A DNA stretch of 64,000 nt from Candidatus Eisenbacteria bacterium (GCA_035577985.1 DATJZY010000126.1:1-64000); one strand, 5' to 3'; counted from the stretch's first letter, positions 40,930 through 49,788 are shown. Notes: generated from the letters alone by a model not told the origin. Translations and numbers: made by a program.

Positions 40930-40945
40930 GGGAATGGAACTTGCG
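40930..40945 (+). promoter_or_regulatory. Sigma54 promoter of the flgB operon
   Basis: GG (40931-40932), 10 nt, GC (40943-40944), reading GGGAATGGAACTTGCG. It shares GGG--TGGAACTTGC with the fliD promoter. The flgB ATG is 17 nt downstream with a GAGGGA ribosome site in between. Confidence 0.6.
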
Positions 40946-40961
40946 ACACCGAGGGAAACAT

Positions 40962-41327
40962 ATGCCGTCTCCAATCAGCGATCCGGTCCTCGAAGGCCTC
41001 GCCCGCGCGCTCGACGTCCACCAGCGACGCCACGAGGTGCTGGCGACGAACCTGGCCAACGTCGAGACGCCGCGCTTCCGCGCCCAGGAGGTCGACTTCC
41101 GCTCCGCGCTGACGCGCGCGTTCGAGCAGTCGGCGCAGGCGGAGCCCGCGACGCCCGCGACCGTCGTCGAGGACGCGACCGCGCCGGCACGGGCCGACGG
41201 CAACACGGTCGACCTGGATCTGCAGATGGCGAAGCTCTCCGACAACGCGGGACGCTTCCTCGCGCTCGCACGGATCGCCGGCAAGAAGATCGCGCTCATG
41301 CGGCTCGCGATCGACGGAGGCCGTTGA
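40962..41327 (+). CDS. flgB: Flagellar basal-body proximal rod protein FlgB
   Basis: 121-aa proximal rod subunit exported by the flagellar type III system. The rod-family N-terminal motif NLANVETPRFRAQEVDF is present (about 30-46), and a helical C-terminus ends RFLALARIAGKKIALMRLAIDGGR. ATG 40962 follows GAGGGA at good spacing. The longer frame from TTG/ATG 40887 would start before the promoter. Its stop shares one base with the flgC start. Confidence 0.95.
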   Translation: MPSPISDPVLEGLARALDVHQRRHEVLATNLANVETPRFRAQEVDFRSALTRAFEQSAQAEPATPATVVEDATAPARADGNTVDLDLQMAKLSDNAGRFLALARIAGKKIALMRLAIDGGR

Positions 41328-41776
41328 TGGACATCCTCTCTCCCACCTTCGCCATCGCGGCGAGCGCGCTGCGCGCCGAGCGCATGCGGCTCGACGTGGT
41401 CGCCTCGAACCTCGCCAACGCGAACACCACGCGCACGCCCGAGGGCGGCCCCTACCGGCGCCGGCACGTCGTGTTCACGACCGAGCCGATCGGGACCGGC
41501 AGCGACTTCGGCGACACGATCGCCGCGCTCGGCGCCGATCCCACGCGCCAGGGCGTCGAGGTGACGAACGTCGTGGACGACCCGACGCCGCCGCGCCTCG
41601 TCTTCGATCCCGGGCATCCCGATGCGAACCCCGAGGGCTACGTCGCCTATCCGAACGTGAACCCGGTGCTCGAGATGGTGGACCTGATGGCCGCGACGCG
41701 GGCCTACGAAGCCAACGTGCAGGTCGTGAACGCGACCAAGCGGATGGCCGAGTCGGCGCTCTCGATCTCGGGCTAG
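41327..41776 (+). CDS. flgC: Flagellar basal-body rod protein FlgC
   Basis: 149-aa proximal rod subunit. The conserved ends are VVASNLANANTTRTPEGGPYRRR and NVNPVLEMVDLMAATRAYEANVQVVNATKRMAESALSI. The start overlaps the flgB TGA by one base, implying coupled translation. Confidence 0.97.
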   Translation: MDILSPTFAIAASALRAERMRLDVVASNLANANTTRTPEGGPYRRRHVVFTTEPIGTGSDFGDTIAALGADPTRQGVEVTNVVDDPTPPRLVFDPGHPDANPEGYVAYPNVNPVLEMVDLMAATRAYEANVQVVNATKRMAESALSISG

Positions 41777-41783
41777 GTGGCCG

Positions 41784-42098
41784 ATGGCGATCACCACCGA
41801 CATCACACGCGTCGTTCCGGGGATCATCACGGGCCCCGGGGCCCCGGGCGCCGCATCGCAGCCCGCGAGCACCGAGGGTCCGTCGTTCGGCGGCGTCCTC
41901 AAGGACTCGCTCGCGCAGGTGAATCACCTCCAGCGCAGCGCCGACCAGGCGATCACCGACCTCGCCACGGGCGGGCCGACGTCGCTGCACGACACGATGA
42001 TCGCGCTCGAGAAGGCCGACCTGTCTTTCCGCCTGATGATGCAGGTCCGCAACAAGATCGTGGAGGCCTACCAGGAAGTCCTCCGCATGCAGGTGTGA
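41784..42098 (+). CDS. fliE: Flagellar hook-basal body complex protein FliE
   Basis: 104 aa; joins the MS ring to the rod. The family C-terminus is clear: FGGVLKDSLAQVNHLQRSADQAITDLATGG, then LHDTMIALEKADLSFRLMMQVRNKIVEAYQEVLRMQV. It starts 7 nt after flgC. Confidence 0.96.
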   Translation: MAITTDITRVVPGIITGPGAPGAASQPASTEGPSFGGVLKDSLAQVNHLQRSADQAITDLATGGPTSLHDTMIALEKADLSFRLMMQVRNKIVEAYQEVLRMQV

Positions 42099-42114
42099 GG
42101 GCTGAGGCGCCATC

Positions 42115-43665
42115 ATGAACGCACGACTCCAGCAGCTGTGGGCGAACCTCCAGGCGTTCTTCTCGAGCCAGCCGCCGGCGCGGCGCATCGCGATCGTCGC
42201 GGTCGGCGTCGGCTCCATGGCGCTCGTGCTGGGCGTCGCGTGGTGGGTGCAGCGGCCGCTCTACCGGCCGCTCTTCACGAACCTCTCGCCCGAGGACGCG
42301 TCGGCGATCGTCGAGACGCTGCGCGCCGAGAAGGTCGCCTACGAGCTCGACGACGGAGGCCACGCCATCCTCGTGCCCGCCGACCGTCTCTACGAGCTCC
42401 GGCTCTCGCTCGCGAGCCGCGGTCTGCCGGAGGGCGGCGGCGTCGGCTTCGAGATCTTCGACAAGCAGTCGCTCGGCCAGACCGACTTCCTGCAGCACCT
42501 GAACTACCAGCGCGCGCTCCAGGGCGAGCTCGGCCGGACGATCGCGCAGCTGGGGGGCGTCGAGGCGGCGCGCGTCCACCTGGCCATCCCGGAGCGCTCG
42601 CTCTTCGTGTCGCAGGACCGCCGGCCGTCGGCGTCGGTGGTGGTGAAGCTCCTGCCGGGCCGGGCCCTGTCGCGGGCGCAGATCGACGGCATCGTGCACC
42701 TGATCGCGTCGAGCGTGCAGGGGATGGCGCCCGACGCCGTGACCGTGGTCGACGAGGCGGGCCGGATGCTCACGCCCGAGCACCGCGGCGACGACGCGAC
42801 GACCGCGTCGGGGACCGCGATCGAATATCAGCGGGGCATCGAGCGCGCGACAGAGGAGCGCATCGAGAGCATGCTCGGCACCGTCGTGGGATCGGGCAAG
42901 GTGATCGCCCGGGTCGCGGCGACCGTCGACTTCTCGCGCACCGAGCGCACCGAGGAGAGCTACGACCCCGACAAGACGGCCGTGCGCCAGCAGCACCTGA
43001 CGCGCGAGGAGACGACCGGCGGCAAGCTCGCGCAGGGTGCCCCCGGCACGGCCTCGAACCTGACCAACGATCCGTACGCCGCGTCCGCGGAGGACACGGG
43101 CCCGCGCACCGAGCGTCGCGACGAGACGCAGAGCTACGAGGTCTCGAAGACGGTCTCGCGCACGGTCGGTCCCATCGGAACGGTGAAGCAGCTCTCGGTC
43201 GCCGTGCTGGTCGACGGCACCTACAAGGAGGAGAACGGCCAGCGGGTGTTCGTGCCCCGCTCGGACGAGGAGCTCGACAAGCTGAAGACGCTCGTCGCCA
43301 GTGCGGTCGGGCTCTCCGACGCGCGCGGCGATCGCATCGAGGTCACGAGCGCGGCCTTCCAGGCGCCGGACCTCACGGCAGGCGAGGGCATCCTCTCCAC
43401 CGCCGCCGAGTGGGCGCCGTCGCTCATCGCGCGCGGCCTCGGCATCGCGCTCGTGCTGGGTGTGCTCATCTTCGGTGTGCGTCCGCTGGTGCAGAACCTC
43501 GGGACGTCGCGGGCGCTGCCGCGCCTGGGCGGCCTCTTCCTCGATCGCGAGGCGGCGGTCTCCGAGATCGCCCGCGAGAACGTCGCGTTGAGTCAGCAGA
43601 ATCCGGAACGCGCCGCGCAGCTCGTGCGCCAGTGGCTGGTCGAGCACGGCCAGCGGACGGCGTGA
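42115..43665 (+). CDS. fliF: Flagellar MS-ring protein FliF
   Basis: 516-aa inner-membrane ring scaffold. TM1 is near residues 20-42 (RIAIVAVGVGSMALVLGVAWWV) and TM2 near 440-460 (LGIALVLGVLIFGVRPLV). Between are the ring-building motifs YELDDGGHAILVPADRLYELRLSLASRGLPEGGGVGFEIFD, LGQTDFLQHLNYQRALQGELGRTI and RVHLAIPERSLFV. The cytoplasmic tail ending QNPERAAQLVRQWL is the FliG-binding segment. Confidence 0.97.
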   Translation: MNARLQQLWANLQAFFSSQPPARRIAIVAVGVGSMALVLGVAWWVQRPLYRPLFTNLSPEDASAIVETLRAEKVAYELDDGGHAILVPADRLYELRLSLASRGLPEGGGVGFEIFDKQSLGQTDFLQHLNYQRALQGELGRTIAQLGGVEAARVHLAIPERSLFVSQDRRPSASVVVKLLPGRALSRAQIDGIVHLIASSVQGMAPDAVTVVDEAGRMLTPEHRGDDATTASGTAIEYQRGIERATEERIESMLGTVVGSGKVIARVAATVDFSRTERTEESYDPDKTAVRQQHLTREETTGGKLAQGAPGTASNLTNDPYAASAEDTGPRTERRDETQSYEVSKTVSRTVGPIGTVKQLSVAVLVDGTYKEENGQRVFVPRSDEELDKLKTLVASAVGLSDARGDRIEVTSAAFQAPDLTAGEGILSTAAEWAPSLIARGLGIALVLGVLIFGVRPLVQNLGTSRALPRLGGLFLDREAAVSEIARENVALSQQNPERAAQLVRQWLVEHGQRTA

Positions 43666-43681
43666 GGGGGAGCGTTCGTCC

Positions 43682-44734
43682 ATGGCCGAGCCCGTGACAC
43701 CGCGCCCGCTGCCGCCGCCGTCGCACAGCGGCCTCGAGAAGGCGGCGATCCTCCTGCTGACGCTCGGCTCGGACGCCGCGACGGGCATCTTCAAGCACCT
43801 CTCCGAAAGCGAAGTGCGGCAGCTCTCGCAGGCGATGGCGCGCGTGCGGACGATCCCGCGCCTGCACGCCGCGCAGGTGCACGAGGAAGCGTGGCGCTGG
43901 CTCTCGTCGCGCGAAGGCTATCTCGTCGACGGCGAGGACTTCGTGCGGCGCCTGATCGCGACCGTCGCCGCCTCGCGCGTCGGACACGAGCAGCAGGCGA
44001 TGCGCCAGCTCGCGCGCAGCGCCGAGCCGTCGGCGCCCTCGATCGCGTCGCGCCTCGAGGGCGTTCCCGCCGAGGTGATCGCCAAGGTGCTGCTCGAGGA
44101 GCATCCGCAGGTGATGGCGCTCGTGGTGGCGAACCTGGGAGCGCCGCAGGCGGCCGAGGTGGTCACGCGCCTGCCCGACGCGATCCAGGCCGACGTGCTC
44201 TACCGCATCGCCGAGCTGAAGGCCGTGCCCGAAGAGGTGCTGACCGACGTCGGCACGGCGATCGCCGGGCAGGTCGAGCGCCTCGGGGCCGCGGCCCAGC
44301 CGGGCGTGTCGACCGGCGGCGCGAAGCTCGCGGCCGACATCATGAACCTGGTCGGGCGGCCGGTCGAGGAACGCATCCTCGGCAGCCTCGACGAGCAGGC
44401 GCCCGACGTGGCCGAGACGATCCGCAGCCTGATGCTCACGTTCGAGGATCTGCACCGCCTGGACAACCGCGGCATGCAGACGCTCCTGAAGGAGATCGGT
44501 CGCGACGACCTGCTGCTGGCGATGAAGACCGCGAGCCCGGCGATGCAGGAGAGGATCCTCTCCAACATGTCGGCGCGAGCGCGCGAGATCATGCTCGAGG
44601 ACCACGCGACCATGGGCCCCGTGCGCTTGAAGGACGTGGAGCGGGCGCAGGCGAGCATCGTGCTCGCCGCGCGGCGGCTCGCCGAGGAGCAGAAGCTCCG
44701 ACTCGGCGTTTCCGGGGACGATGCCCTCGTGTGA
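43682..44734 (+). CDS. fliG: Flagellar motor switch protein FliG
   Basis: 350-aa rotor protein generating torque. The N-terminal FliF-binding domain starts GLEKAAILLLTLGSDAATGIFKHLSESEVRQLSQAM; the middle has the EHPQ motif (Glu140-Gln143), which binds FliM. The C-terminal torque helix carries the charged series ENLMLTFEDL-like segment (SLMLTFEDLHRLDNRGMQTLLKEI). It overlaps fliH by 14 nt. No stator genes are in the window. Confidence 0.97.
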   Translation: MAEPVTPRPLPPPSHSGLEKAAILLLTLGSDAATGIFKHLSESEVRQLSQAMARVRTIPRLHAAQVHEEAWRWLSSREGYLVDGEDFVRRLIATVAASRVGHEQQAMRQLARSAEPSAPSIASRLEGVPAEVIAKVLLEEHPQVMALVVANLGAPQAAEVVTRLPDAIQADVLYRIAELKAVPEEVLTDVGTAIAGQVERLGAAAQPGVSTGGAKLAADIMNLVGRPVEERILGSLDEQAPDVAETIRSLMLTFEDLHRLDNRGMQTLLKEIGRDDLLLAMKTASPAMQERILSNMSARAREIMLEDHATMGPVRLKDVERAQASIVLAARRLAEEQKLRLGVSGDDALV

Positions 44735-45335
44735 CGACGGCGCCGCGGGCTTCGTTCCGCTCGGCGGTACGCACGCGGCGGAGCCGTTCCGCCCGCTCGG
44801 CACGCCCGGCGATCCGCAGGCCGGCGCCGAGGCGGAGGTCGCCGCGCCCGCGCCCGATCCGGTCGCCGACGCGTTCGAGGCGGGACGCGCGCAGGGACGC
44901 GCCGAGGCGGAGGCGGAGCGGGTGACGCTCGCGCGCGACGTCGAGGCCGCCGTCGGCGCGATTCGGGCGTGGCGCGACGAGCTGCGCACGCGCTACACGC
45001 AGACGCTGGTCGAGCTCGCGATGGCCGCGGCGCGCAAGGTCGTGGGCGACGAGATCGAGGCGCGCCCGGAGCGCTGGAGCGCGATCGTCGCCGCGGGCGT
45101 TCGCGACTTGGTCGATCGCGAGCAGGTGACCGTGCGCGTGGCGCCGCGTCTGGCGGCGCTGCTGCGCGCGCAGGCGCCCGCGCTCCTCGCGGGCGACGGC
45201 GCCGGTGAGGTCGTGATCGTGGAGGACGCGACGCTCGCCGACGGCGCGTGCCGCGTCGAGGGCCGCACCGGCGACGTCGAGTGCGGCATCGACGTGCAGC
45301 TCGCGACCATTGCCGACGCGCTCGGTACGCGCTGA
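44721..45335 (+). CDS. fliH: Flagellar assembly protein FliH
   Basis: 204 aa; regulates the FliI ATPase and escorts it to the export gate. It has a Pro/Gly/Ala-rich N-terminus, then a GxxxG-containing helix (AFEAGRAQGRAEAEAE, about 52-67), long helix, and the C-terminal domain ELAMAAARKVVGDEIEARPERWSAIVAAGV with VRVAPRLAALL. Composition is Ala-rich compared with other FliH proteins, so identification rests on position plus these motifs. Confidence 0.9.
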   Translation: MPSCDDGAAGFVPLGGTHAAEPFRPLGTPGDPQAGAEAEVAAPAPDPVADAFEAGRAQGRAEAEAERVTLARDVEAAVGAIRAWRDELRTRYTQTLVELAMAAARKVVGDEIEARPERWSAIVAAGVRDLVDREQVTVRVAPRLAALLRAQAPALLAGDGAGEVVIVEDATLADGACRVEGRTGDVECGIDVQLATIADALGTR

Positions 45336-45342
45336 GGATCGC

Positions 45343-46659
45343 ATGGCGAGCACGCTCGATCTCGATTTCGCCCCCGCCTTCGATGCCCTCGCGGACACCG
45401 AGCCGCGGCGTCCGGGCGGGCGCGTGACCGACGTCGTCGGCCTCGTCGTCGAGGCGACCGGACCGGCGGCGCCCGTGGGCGCCCTGTGCGAGATCACGAC
45501 CGCGGGCGCATCGATTGCGGCCGAGGTGGTCGGCTTCCGCGATCGCCGCGCGCTCTTGATGCCGCTCGGACCGCTCGCCGGCGTGGGACCGGGGAACCGC
45601 GTGCGCCTGGCGCGCACCCAGCCGACGGTGGCGGTGGGGGAGGGGCTCCTCGGGCGCGTCCTCGACGGGCTCGGCGCGCCGCTCGACGGTCGTGGCCCGG
45701 TCGCGCCGGCGGTGCGCTACCCACTCTACGGCGTGCCCATGAATCCGCTCGAGCGCGAGCCCATCACGGAGCCGCTCGACCTCGGCGTGCGCGCGGTGAA
45801 CGCGCTCCTCACCTGCGGGCGTGGCCAGCGGCTCGGGATCTTCGCCGGCTCGGGGGTCGGCAAGAGCGCGCTGCTCGGCATGATGGCGCGCTACACGCGC
45901 GCCCAGGTGAACGTGATCGCGATGGTCGGCGAGCGCGGGCGCGAGGTGCGCCACTTCCTCGAGCGCGACCTCGGGCCCGACGGGCTCGCGCGCTCGGTCG
46001 TGGTCGCCGCGACGTCCGACCAGCCGGCGCTCGTCCGCATGCGCGGCGCGTTTCTCGCGACCACCATCGCGGAGTACTTCCGCGACCAGGGCCTCGACGT
46101 GCTCCTGCTCATGGATTCGCTCACGCGCGTCGCGATGGCGCAGCGCGAGATCGGCCTCTCGATCGGCGAGCCGCCCTCGGCGCGCGGCTACACGCCGTCG
46201 GTGTTCACGGTCATGCCGCGGCTGCTCGAGCGGGCCGGGCGGAGCCGGAAGGGCAGCATCACGGGGCTCTACACCGTGCTCGTCGAGGGCGACGACATGA
46301 ACGAGCCCGTCGCCGACACCGCGCGCGCGATCCTGGACGGCCACGTCGTCCTCTCGCGACGACTCGCGGCCGACGGCCTGTTTCCGGCGATCGACGTGCT
46401 GGCCAGCATCTCGCGCGTCATGTTGGACGTGACCGACACCCTCCAGCAGACGGCGGCGCAGCGCGTGCGGAGCTGGCTGGCGACCTACCGCGACGCGGAG
46501 GACCTGATCCAGATCGGCGCCTACACCCGCGGCGCGAGCCCCGTGATCGACGACGCCGTGGCGCGCATCCCGGCCGTGACCCAGTTCATGCGCCAGCCGC
46601 TCGACGAGCCCGCGTCGCTGAGCGACTCGGCGGCTGCCCTGGCGGCGCTGGCGAGGTAG
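45343..46659 (+). CDS. fliI: Flagellum-specific ATPase FliI
   Basis: 438-aa export ATPase related to F1-beta. Walker A is GSGVGKSALLGMMAR, the following block IAMVGERGREVRHFLERDLG, Walker B LLLMDSLTRVAMAQREIGLSIGEPP, and the family stretch GYTPSVFTVMPRLLERAGR. ATG 45343 fits the spacing after fliH (7 nt); a longer frame from GTG 45310 would overlap fliH. Confidence 0.97.
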   Translation: MASTLDLDFAPAFDALADTEPRRPGGRVTDVVGLVVEATGPAAPVGALCEITTAGASIAAEVVGFRDRRALLMPLGPLAGVGPGNRVRLARTQPTVAVGEGLLGRVLDGLGAPLDGRGPVAPAVRYPLYGVPMNPLEREPITEPLDLGVRAVNALLTCGRGQRLGIFAGSGVGKSALLGMMARYTRAQVNVIAMVGERGREVRHFLERDLGPDGLARSVVVAATSDQPALVRMRGAFLATTIAEYFRDQGLDVLLLMDSLTRVAMAQREIGLSIGEPPSARGYTPSVFTVMPRLLERAGRSRKGSITGLYTVLVEGDDMNEPVADTARAILDGHVVLSRRLAADGLFPAIDVLASISRVMLDVTDTLQQTAAQRVRSWLATYRDAEDLIQIGAYTRGASPVIDDAVARIPAVTQFMRQPLDEPASLSDSAAALAALAR

Positions 46660-46662
46660 ACG

Positions 46663-47091
46663 ATGATCGCACACCGGCGTCTCGAGCGGTTGCATCGACT
46701 GCGTACCCGTCTGCGCGAGCAGGCGAGCCAGGAGCTCGCGCAGCGCGCCGCGACGGTGGTGCGGATCGAGACGGAGATCGACTCCGCGCGCGAGGCCGAG
46801 GACGCGGCCCGCGCCGATGCCGGCGGCGTCGGGACCGGCGCCGCCGTCGCGCTCGGCTGGGCCTACGCCGACGCGCTGGCGCGGCGCGCCGAGCGGCTCG
46901 CGACCGAGCGCGCCCAGGCCGTGATCGCCGCCGACGCGGCGCGCGACGTCGTCCTGCGCCGTCGTCGCGACGAGGAGCAGCTCGCGCGGCTCGGCCGGCG
47001 GGTCGCTGCGCGGATCGACGAGGCGGCCCGGCGGGCGGATGCCGTGCACCTGGACGAGCTCGCGGTGCGGCAGCACGGGAGGGAGTCATGA
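46663..47091 (+). CDS. fliJ: Flagellar export protein FliJ
   Basis: 142-aa long coiled-coil protein, Arg/Ala/Glu-rich, with no globular domain (RLERLHRLRTRLREQASQELAQRAATVVRIETEID at the start). FliJ is the gamma-like stalk that activates FliI and FlhA. Identification is from position between fliI and the MotE-like gene and from the helical length. It overlaps the next gene by ATGA. Confidence 0.88.
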   Translation: MIAHRRLERLHRLRTRLREQASQELAQRAATVVRIETEIDSAREAEDAARADAGGVGTGAAVALGWAYADALARRAERLATERAQAVIAADAARDVVLRRRRDEEQLARLGRRVAARIDEAARRADAVHLDELAVRQHGRES

Positions 47092-47684
47092 GGACGATGC
47101 GGATCCTGGCGGTGGTCGTGGCGATGAGCGTTGCGGCCAAGCTCGTGGGCCTGGGCACGCTCCTGCAGCGCAGCGCCGTCGCCGCGGCGGAGGCGCCGCG
47201 TCCGCCTGCGACCGCCGAGCCGGAGGGCGGCCCGTGCGAGGAGGCCGCACGCGGGTTCCGCGATCTCCTCACGACCGTGCACGCGCAGGCCGACGACCTC
47301 GCCCGCCGCGAGGCGGACTTGAAGGCGCGCGAGGCGAGCCTCGGTGCGCTCAAGCGCGCCGCCGCCGCCGAGGTCGCGCGTCTCGAAGGCGTCGCGAAGA
47401 CGCTCGGCATCACGGGCGGCCCAGGCACCGGCCTCGCCATCGCCAAGGTCTACGAGAGCATGCGCGCCGAGGACGCGGCGCCGATCCTGGATCGTCTCGA
47501 CGACGCGACGCTACGGATGCTGCTCGGCCGCATTCGCGAGCGGCAGGTGGGTGCGCTGCTCGCCGCCATGAACCGCGATCGCGCCGTGGCGGTGACGAAG
47601 GCGCTCGCCGGCCCGACGCTCGCCGCGGTGCCGCCGTCGCCGCCGCCGGCGGACAAGCCGGCCGCGGAGTCCACGAGCCACTAG
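47088..47684 (+). CDS. MotE-like / MgtE-N-domain flagellar protein
   Basis: 198 aa. One N-terminal membrane helix or signal anchor (MRILAVVVAMSVAAKLVGLGTLL), a coiled coil (about 60-105), then the MgtE_N-like module (about 115-175) IAKVYESMRAEDAAPILDRLDDATLRMLLGRIRERQVGALLAAMNRDRAVAVTKALAG. Proteins of this shape (FliK-adjacent, MotE of Sinorhizobium) help motor assembly or hook control. ATG 47088 overlaps the fliJ stop (ATGA). Confidence 0.88.
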   Translation: MRTMRILAVVVAMSVAAKLVGLGTLLQRSAVAAAEAPRPPATAEPEGGPCEEAARGFRDLLTTVHAQADDLARREADLKAREASLGALKRAAAAEVARLEGVAKTLGITGGPGTGLAIAKVYESMRAEDAAPILDRLDDATLRMLLGRIRERQVGALLAAMNRDRAVAVTKALAGPTLAAVPPSPPPADKPAAESTSH

Positions 47685-47690
47685 GAGGCC

Positions 47691-47787
47691 GAGCCAAGAC
47701 TCCGTCTTGGCTCGGGGTAGGACGCGAGTGTGTCGCGTTCGTGGCACGCGCGACCGGCATGCCGCGGCCAGCCAAGCTGGCGCGGCA
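47691..47787. repeat. Half copy of the A-B hairpin element
   Basis: A: GAGCCAAGAC (47691-47700), TCC loop, GTCTTGGCTC (47704-47713). B: 47760-47787, TGCCGCGGCCAGC...GCTGGCGCGGCA, identical to the B hairpin at 25497-25524 except for one loop base. The A core CCAAGACTCCGTCTTGG is identical to the one at 25432-25458. It starts 7 nt after the MotE-like stop. No mirrored B'-A' half is seen here. Confidence 0.8.
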
Positions 47788-47857
47788 GACGAAATACGCG
47801 CGTTGCAGCGCGACGACGGCATACGGTCGATGGGAACGATGTCCTCGCGCGCAGCTG

Positions 47858-48085
47858 GTGGCGTGGGCGGGCTACCTCTACACGACCTACCAGCGCGATC
47901 TCGTCCGCGATCGCCCCACGGGCGTGCCGCGTCGCCCACGCGAGCAGATCATCGGCGAGGTCGAGCGCTCGATCGAGTTCTACCACCTGCAGGTGCGCGC
48001 CGGCGCCGCGCCCGCCGCCTCGCCGGCCGAGGACGACTTCAACGCCGTGCAGGAGTGGCGGAACAAGAACCGGCTCGGACGCTAG
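47858..48085 (+). CDS. Small hypothetical protein between motE-like gene and fliK
   Basis: About 75 aa from GTG 47858: VAWAGYLYTTYQRDLVRD, then RPREQIIGEVERSIEFYHLQ and EDDFNAVQEWRNKNRLGR at the end. Nearly every third codon base is G or C and the composition is balanced, so it looks coding, but no family is recognised. The same frame is open from an ATG at 47759 that lies inside the B hairpin of the repeat; that longer form would add 33 residues of repeat-encoded sequence (MPRPAKLARQTKYAR). No clear ribosome site for either. Possibly a flagellar accessory gene by position. Confidence 0.45.
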   Translation: MAWAGYLYTTYQRDLVRDRPTGVPRRPREQIIGEVERSIEFYHLQVRAGAAPAASPAEDDFNAVQEWRNKNRLGR

Positions 48086-48159
48086 GCAGATTCTGACTAC
48101 ACCTGGGACGATCGTGCCTGGCCGCACACGCCGCGCTCGCGGCCTGCGTCACCGAATCG

Positions 48160-49788
48160 GTGGCACCCCGCTTGCTGCCCGACGTCGCACGGATGAACGT
48201 CGTCCCGGCATCGCTCGGCGCGATCGGCGCGATCGGCGTGGACGCCGCCGCGCCCCCCGGCGTGGCCGGACCCGGCTTCGACTTCACGAGCCTGCTGGTC
48301 GCGCTGCTCGGCCGGCCGGCCGAGGTCGTGGCGCCGCCCGTCGCGGCGGACGGCGACGTCGCGGCTCCCGAGGAGATGACGAGCGGGGAGGGCGAAGCGC
48401 CGGAGGTCGCGCGCCCGGCCGAGGAAGACGGCCAGCCGATCGCTGCGACGATGCTCGCGGCCGCGGCCGCGGCCGCCACGCCGGTCGTCGCCGTTCCGAT
48501 CGCGACGGCTCCCGCCGTCGAATCGGCCGATCTGCCTCGACCGCAGTCGCCCTCGCTCCTTCCGGCGGCCGTTCCCGGCGAGGACGCGAAGCGTCCGGCC
48601 GCCCCCGTGCGATCGACGGACGAGGTGCCGCCGGCGCCGGCGAACGTCGCGACGCTCGCGCCTCGGCCGCCGGACGTCGACGCGATTCTCGGTGCGACCG
48701 CGACGCCGACCGCCACGCCGCCGGCGAAGCCCGTCGTCGATGCAGTCCCCGCACCGGTCGACGATGCTCCGGTCGTCGTGCCGAGCGGATCCGCTCCCGA
48801 TGCGCCCGAGCCGGCCGTCGTTCCGTCGAGCCCGGTCCTCGCGCAGGCGATACCCGCTGCCGCCGCTACGCCGGGCACGGTCGTCGGCACGGCGCCCGTG
48901 AGCGCGCCTGCGACGGAAGCGGCGCCGATCGCGGCAAAAGCGCCGATCGCGATCGCATCCGCGACGCGCATCCCGTCGTCGGACTCCGAAGAGAAGCCCG
49001 CCTCTGGCCCGGCGGCGGCGAGGGCGCCGGCGAAGCCGTTGGCGCACGAGAGCACAGCGGCTGCGTCTGCGGTCGTGGAGACGCCGGCGGCGCAGGGCGC
49101 CGTCGATCGCGGCCGCCGCGAGCCGCAGGAGCAGGTCGCTCGCGAGGCCAAGGCGCCCGCGGCGAGCCCGGCGAACCCTTCGAGCCCGGCATCCGGGCAC
49201 GAGATGGCGCCGCGGCGTGTGGAGCGCGCCGAGGCGAGGGCGGACGTCGACGCCCCGGCCCTGGAGCGTCCAACGCCTCAGCACACCGAGCCGGCCGTGA
49301 CGGCGGCGCCCGCGGCGCCTCGCCCCGAGCACGCTCCGGCGCCACCCGCTCGGGATGCCGCGCCCGCTCCGTCGGTCGACGTCGATCGCCTGCTCGCCGC
49401 GCACGAGGCCCGGCCGGCACGCATGCACGACGACGGCGCGATGCGCCTGCAGGTCGAGCACGAGAAGCTCGGGCCGATCGACGTGCGGGTCGCGGTGCGC
49501 GACCACGGCGTCCACGCGGACCTGCTCGCCAGCCACGGCGACGCGCGCGAGGCGCTGGTCACGAATCGGCCCTCGCTCGAAGCGGCGCTCGGCCGCGCGA
49601 ACCTCCGCCTCGAAGGCTTCACCGTCGGCCTCGGACAGCATCACGACCCGCAGCACGCGCCCGGACGCGAGCCGCAGCCGGCGCTGCCGGCCGCTCCCGC
49701 CTCCGAGCGCCTTTCACCGCCGTCGATCGCGACGGCCGAACCCGCCCCGGTGGTGACCACCGCCGGGCGCCTGAGCCTACGCGCATGA
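48160..49788 (+). CDS. fliK: Flagellar hook-length control protein FliK
   Basis: 542 aa from GTG 48160, or 531 aa from ATG 48193; the choice is open. The first about 400 residues are Ala/Pro-rich and low-complexity (the molecular ruler region). The C-terminal Flg_hook domain is recognisable: MRLQVEHEKLGPIDVRVAVRDHGVHADLLASHGDAREALVTNRPSLEAALGRANLRLEGFTVGL (about 425-490). Secreted by the export apparatus, it stops hook growth. It overlaps flgD by ATGA. Confidence 0.9.
   Translation: MAPRLLPDVARMNVVPASLGAIGAIGVDAAAPPGVAGPGFDFTSLLVALLGRPAEVVAPPVAADGDVAAPEEMTSGEGEAPEVARPAEEDGQPIAATMLAAAAAAATPVVAVPIATAPAVESADLPRPQSPSLLPAAVPGEDAKRPAAPVRSTDEVPPAPANVATLAPRPPDVDAILGATATPTATPPAKPVVDAVPAPVDDAPVVVPSGSAPDAPEPAVVPSSPVLAQAIPAAAATPGTVVGTAPVSAPATEAAPIAAKAPIAIASATRIPSSDSEEKPASGPAAARAPAKPLAHESTAAASAVVETPAAQGAVDRGRREPQEQVAREAKAPAASPANPSSPASGHEMAPRRVERAEARADVDAPALERPTPQHTEPAVTAAPAAPRPEHAPAPPARDAAPAPSVDVDRLLAAHEARPARMHDDGAMRLQVEHEKLGPIDVRVAVRDHGVHADLLASHGDAREALVTNRPSLEAALGRANLRLEGFTVGLGQHHDPQHAPGREPQPALPAAPASERLSPPSIATAEPAPVVTTAGRLSLRA

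Noticed and set aside
48090-48125. Short CCTGGGACGATCGTGCCTGG stretch as a sigma54 promoter for fliK
   Set aside because: The -12 element reads TGCC rather than TTGC and the spacing does not fit.
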